A stretch of 64,000 nt of DNA from Hymenopus coronatus (Eukaryota; Arthropoda; Insecta; Mantodea; Hymenopodidae): assembly GCA_030762935.1 (NCBI GenBank), contig CM060880.1, positions 13,302,501 to 13,366,500 of the forward strand, written 5' to 3'. Position numbers and translations under genes: made by a program. The notes beneath the pieces are model-generated. The model was given only the letters and a program-made list of their open reading frames with translations. It made no database searches and was not told the DNA's origin. This document shows positions 50,701 through 56,700 of the stretch, piece by piece. Numbering within the stretch: position 1 is the stretch's first letter; the number at the start of each line of letters is the position of its first letter.

Positions 50701-53700
50701 GAATTGCAATCTAATGTTGTAATGTATTTGTTAATTTGAAATAGGAGCAAAATATTGCTAGTACACTGTATTAATTAGTAAGCTTTAGTTTAGTGAATGT
50801 TGTAAAATATTAATATTTTAGTTATTTATTAAATTCATTGTAAAGTGTACATAAGAAATATGATAAAGAAATGCAGGCAAGGGATTTTGGAGACTACTCT
50901 TAGCATTACCTTCTGTGATGTTGCTTCTATTATAAATATTCTATTCCATGTAAAAAAGTCTTCTGTCATGCTTTGCATTTTAAAATTATTGCATCATATA
51001 GAGTGAAGAAACAGGAATATGACTTATAACTAGGTGGATTTTAGGTATCATAAACCTTCATTTAGGTTTCTTGTATCCTTAAATTTTTTTGGGGTGGGTG
51101 GGCCATAGTTTCCTTAGTTTTGTGAGATTTATTTAAGAATTTTTCTAATCAAAAGCTTACATTGTCAAAGGTATCCATCAAAAACACATGCAGAAATTAT
51201 TTTACGTTTCTATTGTAGATTCATTTTTTGTTTGCAATAGATAAATTCAATTGAGTTTTGTTTATGGATACTCTTTTAACTGCTGTGGTTTTTAGCGTCC
51301 CATTCTATATTGGGCGTGAAAGTTCACTTAATTTTGCTCAGAGGCTCTTTACCAGGTTTGGGGTTCTTTTATGTGCGTAATCTATGGCAAAAGACCACCG
51401 GCTTTACTTCTCTTCCAAAGGAAGCATGCTAAGGATTTCTATGCCAGAAGAAAATCCATCGCCCTCTGCCGAGTTTAAACCCATAATCTAGGGAACCAGA
51501 GGCCAGCATGGTTTCAGTAGTTAACTACATGTATAGCCAAATTTTTTGGTGTAAACATTTTCTTATTATATAACACCTTTTTATATAAAGAAAAAGTTGT
51601 TTCAATGGAAATTGAGAATTGGAGCATACAGTATATATGCTAATGTAGCAAGTTCTATAGATAATTTCCTTGAATACTTCTGTCCCTGTAATACCAAATT
51701 GATGACACACATGTCTTCAAAACCGTGATTGGATTGAAGAATCTTCTGCAGCTTCGATACTGTTCCATGTGTTTACTTTCTGGAAACATTGCCAATGATA
51801 TCCAAAGCATCATTGAGTTGCAGAATTGCACTTTCCAGAGTGAATAGCTTCTGATAAAAAATAAATATGTGACTTACTATATGCAATGGAAGCCTCAAGA
51901 GTGGACATTCAAATGATTTTTTGGTCTTGCAGTGTGGAAAGCTTTTGTTTCATCCAAGTGAATGAAGAGTTGTAATGGGAAAATAACATTCTTCATTTGA
52001 GAGAAGTTTTTTTAGGTACAATGAGATTCATTCAGGAACTGTGAAATGAGTCTATATCATGAAATTTGTTAGTTAAATAATGAGGAAAAAAATTGGTTAA
52101 AACCTAAATATCCGGGGCCTATACTAATTTTATAGTAATGTTAAAAGTACAGAATCCTGCATTTGTTGGATGTATGTGAATCATTTAAAAATTTGGAAAA
52201 TCTACCTTCTCAGGTATACAGTAAAGGACACAGTACAGGCAGTAGAAAAGTCAAAATCCTAAAAAAGTCTAAATCATTTAAAGTTGACCTGTTCATGAGA
52301 ATATAATTGCCATATAGAACATTTGGTATCTCAATGTTGTACTATTATAAAGAAATTAATTGTTACTTACCTGATAAATGGGAATTTTTAATTTAACCAA
52401 AATGCTACTTGCTGTGAACTACTGATATTGTAGGCTCAGATTCTGAAAGAACGGCATAATCAATCTGATTTGGGATTTATTAAGAATTTATTTTAGTTTT
52501 TCCAATAACAATTATCAAATAATAGTATAACCTTTTTTATGCAATCAGATTAAACATAGCAGCCACTGCTGAGCTTCATGGCTAGTCAAGGAATTATGCT
52601 TTTGTTTTGAAAATGTTCAATCCAAGATTTGATTTTATTAATATTTTTTAACAATGAGCATGCTCTTTTTGTTTATTTTTAATTAGGCTGAAGGATATGA
52701 TATTTCATAATTAAATTCTTGAAGTAAGGCTGTTGCTAGAGAATCAAAGTATATAATAGTGAAGAAATTAATGCACTTTATGCACACCAGTAGGGATATT
52801 AGCACGCCTGTGTTATCACTAGAGAGAGAGATGTGTTTTTGACATTTTGTATACATTTCAGGATACAAATGCTCCAAATTGTGTTTAAAACTTTGTCAAG
52901 TAATCATATTACAAATTTATAATTATTCAAAATTATAAATACATGGTACTCCATATTGCTAAATAGAATAAATGAACAAATGATTAAAAATACTTGTAAT
53001 GTTGAAGAAATTAATTTGGTAACACTGTTATTTATAAGGATTCATTTTTAAACTCCTTGTTTACATCAACATTTTGTATACATAGTTTTTCTTGGTATGA
53101 AAATGGAAGCAGCATAATGGAAGCAATGATAACAGCTGTTCTAAAGAAGTAGATGTCTTACTTTCCATTACCAGAAACCAATGAATTTGTTATGTGGATT
53201 GAATGAAACATTTCATGTGTTACTAAAACAAAAGACTTTAATTCTAAGTGTGTAATAAAGTGAGGAAGAAAATAAGAAAAGTATAGTTGTGCTGCAATAT
53301 TTGAAAAGGAAAGACATCTCTTTCATGCTGTTAGTGTTAATGTATTGTTTATATCTGCAGTAGGGTAAGTTTGCCAGATCTTGCATTTTTAAAGCTACAT
53401 TCAGGCTTTCAGAGCATTGTATAGCAAGATTGCATTACAATAGCCGTAGAGATACTCAGCATTCTTTGACACGAGAAAAAAGAAGCATTGTGCTGCAAAG
53501 TGAAAAAAAAACGGTGGTAACAATCGATATATCAGTTATTACTAAGCAAAGAAGGCCGTGCCATGGTCGAGTGGTTAGACCACTCGTCTGACCACTTGTG
53601 AGATTTGTGGTGGACAAGGCGGCGAAAGGAGCAGGTTTTTCTCTGGGTTCTCTGGTTTCTCCTGCCATTGCATTCCACCGTTGCTCCATCTTCATTCCAT

Positions 53701-56700
53701 GTATCACCAGTGCCATTGCCTGCAGTGCCATGGTAGTAAAACCAGGCGTAAAACACTACCAAAAAAAAAGACAACTTTTGCTGATGTCTTTTGTATTTGT
53801 GATTTTGGGTGAAAATGCATTCGAAAGGTTTTATTTCATCTTTGATATGATGTTTAATGATGCCATCTGAACACATGTAAATTTGCTCTGTTTGATTCCA
53901 TGCAAACCCAATTTCATAGATTGGTCACCAAGGTTTGCATATTTTTCATGTTGGAATACCTTTTAACTGCTTTATACAATTCTTAAGAGACTGGTCTGGC
54001 TTCTCAAACCGGAATCACCTAAATTCTTGTTTCTACATCTTCCACCCTTTTGTCTCACTTCTGGTATTGCTTTCATCCCCATTCTGTTTATATAGCATAA
54101 TACTATATACTGTTTTTACATTAACTCCATGGCACGACAGCTCACGGGGAACCTTGGCCTACCGCCCGGCCGCTGCGTCCCCCATCTCGGTCCACTACAG
54201 ACGTCATGGATGGGGTGCAGTATTGGAGGGTGAGACGTGGTCAGCGCCTCGAGCCCCTCCCGGCCGGTTAATGCGGTCCTCACGACCTGGAGCCGCTACT
54301 TCTCCATCAAGTAGCTCCTCAATTGGCCCCCCAGGGACCTCACGAGGCTGAGTGCACCCCGGTCCAGGTCTCCCAGCGGGGGAAAAGTCCCCACGCTGGG
54401 GATCGAACCCAGGTCTCCCGCTTGGTACTGTTTTTGCATTACATCTCTTAATATTAACAGTACAATTTTTCTTATTTAATTAACTCTGCTCTATATGTGC
54501 AGTATTCCATTTACATTTTTGCAATTAGAGGGCATCAAGATATGCTGCTTTGACAAATTTATTAAATAGTTTCAGATATTTATTTATAAGTAGTTCCTCT
54601 GTCTCTAGCAATTTGCATTTCTGGAATTCCTCTCTGCTTGAAGTTTTGGGCATCTGTAGATCAGGTGTTGTAGTGTCTGCTCTTCTAATAGATATGAACA
54701 TGTGGAATCATCCATTATTTGTATCTTGTACTGGTATGCCATGTCCACTAATACTTGCATACACACATAACATTGCAATCTATAGATCCTAGTTGTGGTG
54801 CTACAGGTATGTGTTTACAGGGTACAGGTTACTTGCACACAATTGTGCATCTGGATAGCACGGCATGCTATATCTGGATGTGCCAGCTATTAAGTCTATA
54901 TTCCTGTACACAAAATATAACAACTATAATTCTTTACCTAGTAAATGCTGGGAACGTCAGTGTTCTGCAGCTAGTGAAGGATTATACTGAGTAAACACAT
55001 TTAGATGGACAGGATTTAGCTCAATTACTGAAGGTTTTATTTATCAGTTGGCATGTTTTTTTTTAAATTCCTCCAATGTGAGAATGATTTTTGTGGCTAA
55101 TATTCAAGGTTTTCACCAATTTTCCTAATTTTTCTAATATCACTGTATGTCTTCACAAGTGTTTTTCTTATTATTCACTAAACCAGTGGTGTCAAATTTA
55201 TTCATGAGGTCATGAATTAAAGTTCTGAAAGGAGGAAATTATGCACGAAACTTCAGGATGAGCCAATTTGTATTTAAAAAATCTGATGTTTTCCATTCAC
55301 TTGACTTTCTCTATGTCTCTACAACAAATTATTGTTAAGAAGCTTATGCTTCTATTTGCTGATTTAGAAAAAATTAGCAGAAATAGTTTTAATACTTGCT
55401 TCCTTGTAAGAAGAAGCGAAATAAGAGAGTACGATAGGTTGAAGTGATAGTCAAAAGCTGGTTGCTATGTGACTGAAGTTCCTTTGTTTATATGGACAAG
55501 AGTTGACAAATTCCCATATGAGAAAAGTTTGAGCTTTTCAAAGCTGAAACCAAAAACAAGGAATATCTCAAAAACGATCAACTCCACGAAAAAAATCTAA
55601 ATTATATAAATTGTGTGTTTTATCGTGATCTACATATTTTTGTTTGTAAGTTTTTGTGTATTTCTTACGGTTTACCAGTTATGCAAAATTCAATAAAAAT
55701 CATCCAGAATAAAGAGGTCTATGAGGCTTACTCAGAAAATTCAAGATATACATTTTATTTGGCATGCAAATATCTTTAATGTGTGATATGTTAATCAAAA
55801 ACGTAAGAGCCAATCTTTAGAAAATCAAAATTTTTGAAAAACTTTCCATGTAAAGGGTAGTTGGGGATAGGGGGGTTTTCTTGATAAACTTTGTGTCGCA
55901 TCCTTGGAAAATGCCAACAAACTTAAATATCAAGTTTAATATGCAACAGTCTTTTCGTTTGTCAGCTATGCTGTCCAGACACGGACACACACAGACCTTT
56001 TTCTAAAAATTCTTTTTTTGGATTCTGCAATACCTTCTCTATACACTATGTACATAGTACGTGTAGAGAAAATAAAAACATTACAGAAAAATCCAGTGTT
56101 CTAATGATAAGACTCTCAGCTGCCTTGCCATCCTCGCAAATGAAAGTGGACTATTGATACTAATGACTATGCAATAATTGAAGGACAGAAAGCTTGTTGT
56201 GAGTAAGAGGTCTGGGGAAGCCAACCCACATTGGCTCTGCCACACAACACCATGTGAGTGGTCAAGTTTTATATAAAGGACCCTGTATAATTTGCATGAG
56301 AAATTTGTAGGTTTGGATTTAAGCAACTCTGAATATCCAATTCTACCTGCAAACATTACGCTTCCTGGTACCCAAATATTCCTGTTAGGCTGGCCTCACA
56401 TTGAAATGAAGGCACTGGATTTGTTTGTACATCACATTTCTCAGAATCTAATTCATTGTAGTTAGTTCCCTTTAGTTTTCAGAATACAAAAACTTTCTTC
56501 TGCAATTTTACAGACCACTATCTTAGTGTTTCTCATGTCCATTTCAAAATATTTTCACACTTTATTCATATTTTATTGAATATAGTCTAGCAAATTAAGT
56601 GAAAGAAAATGTTAGCTGAACTGTCATTTGATTCAAATATTTTTTATCGCTGGAGTGTGCAAACATAAAGATCGAGAGCAAGTGGCTTACTAATTCAAGA

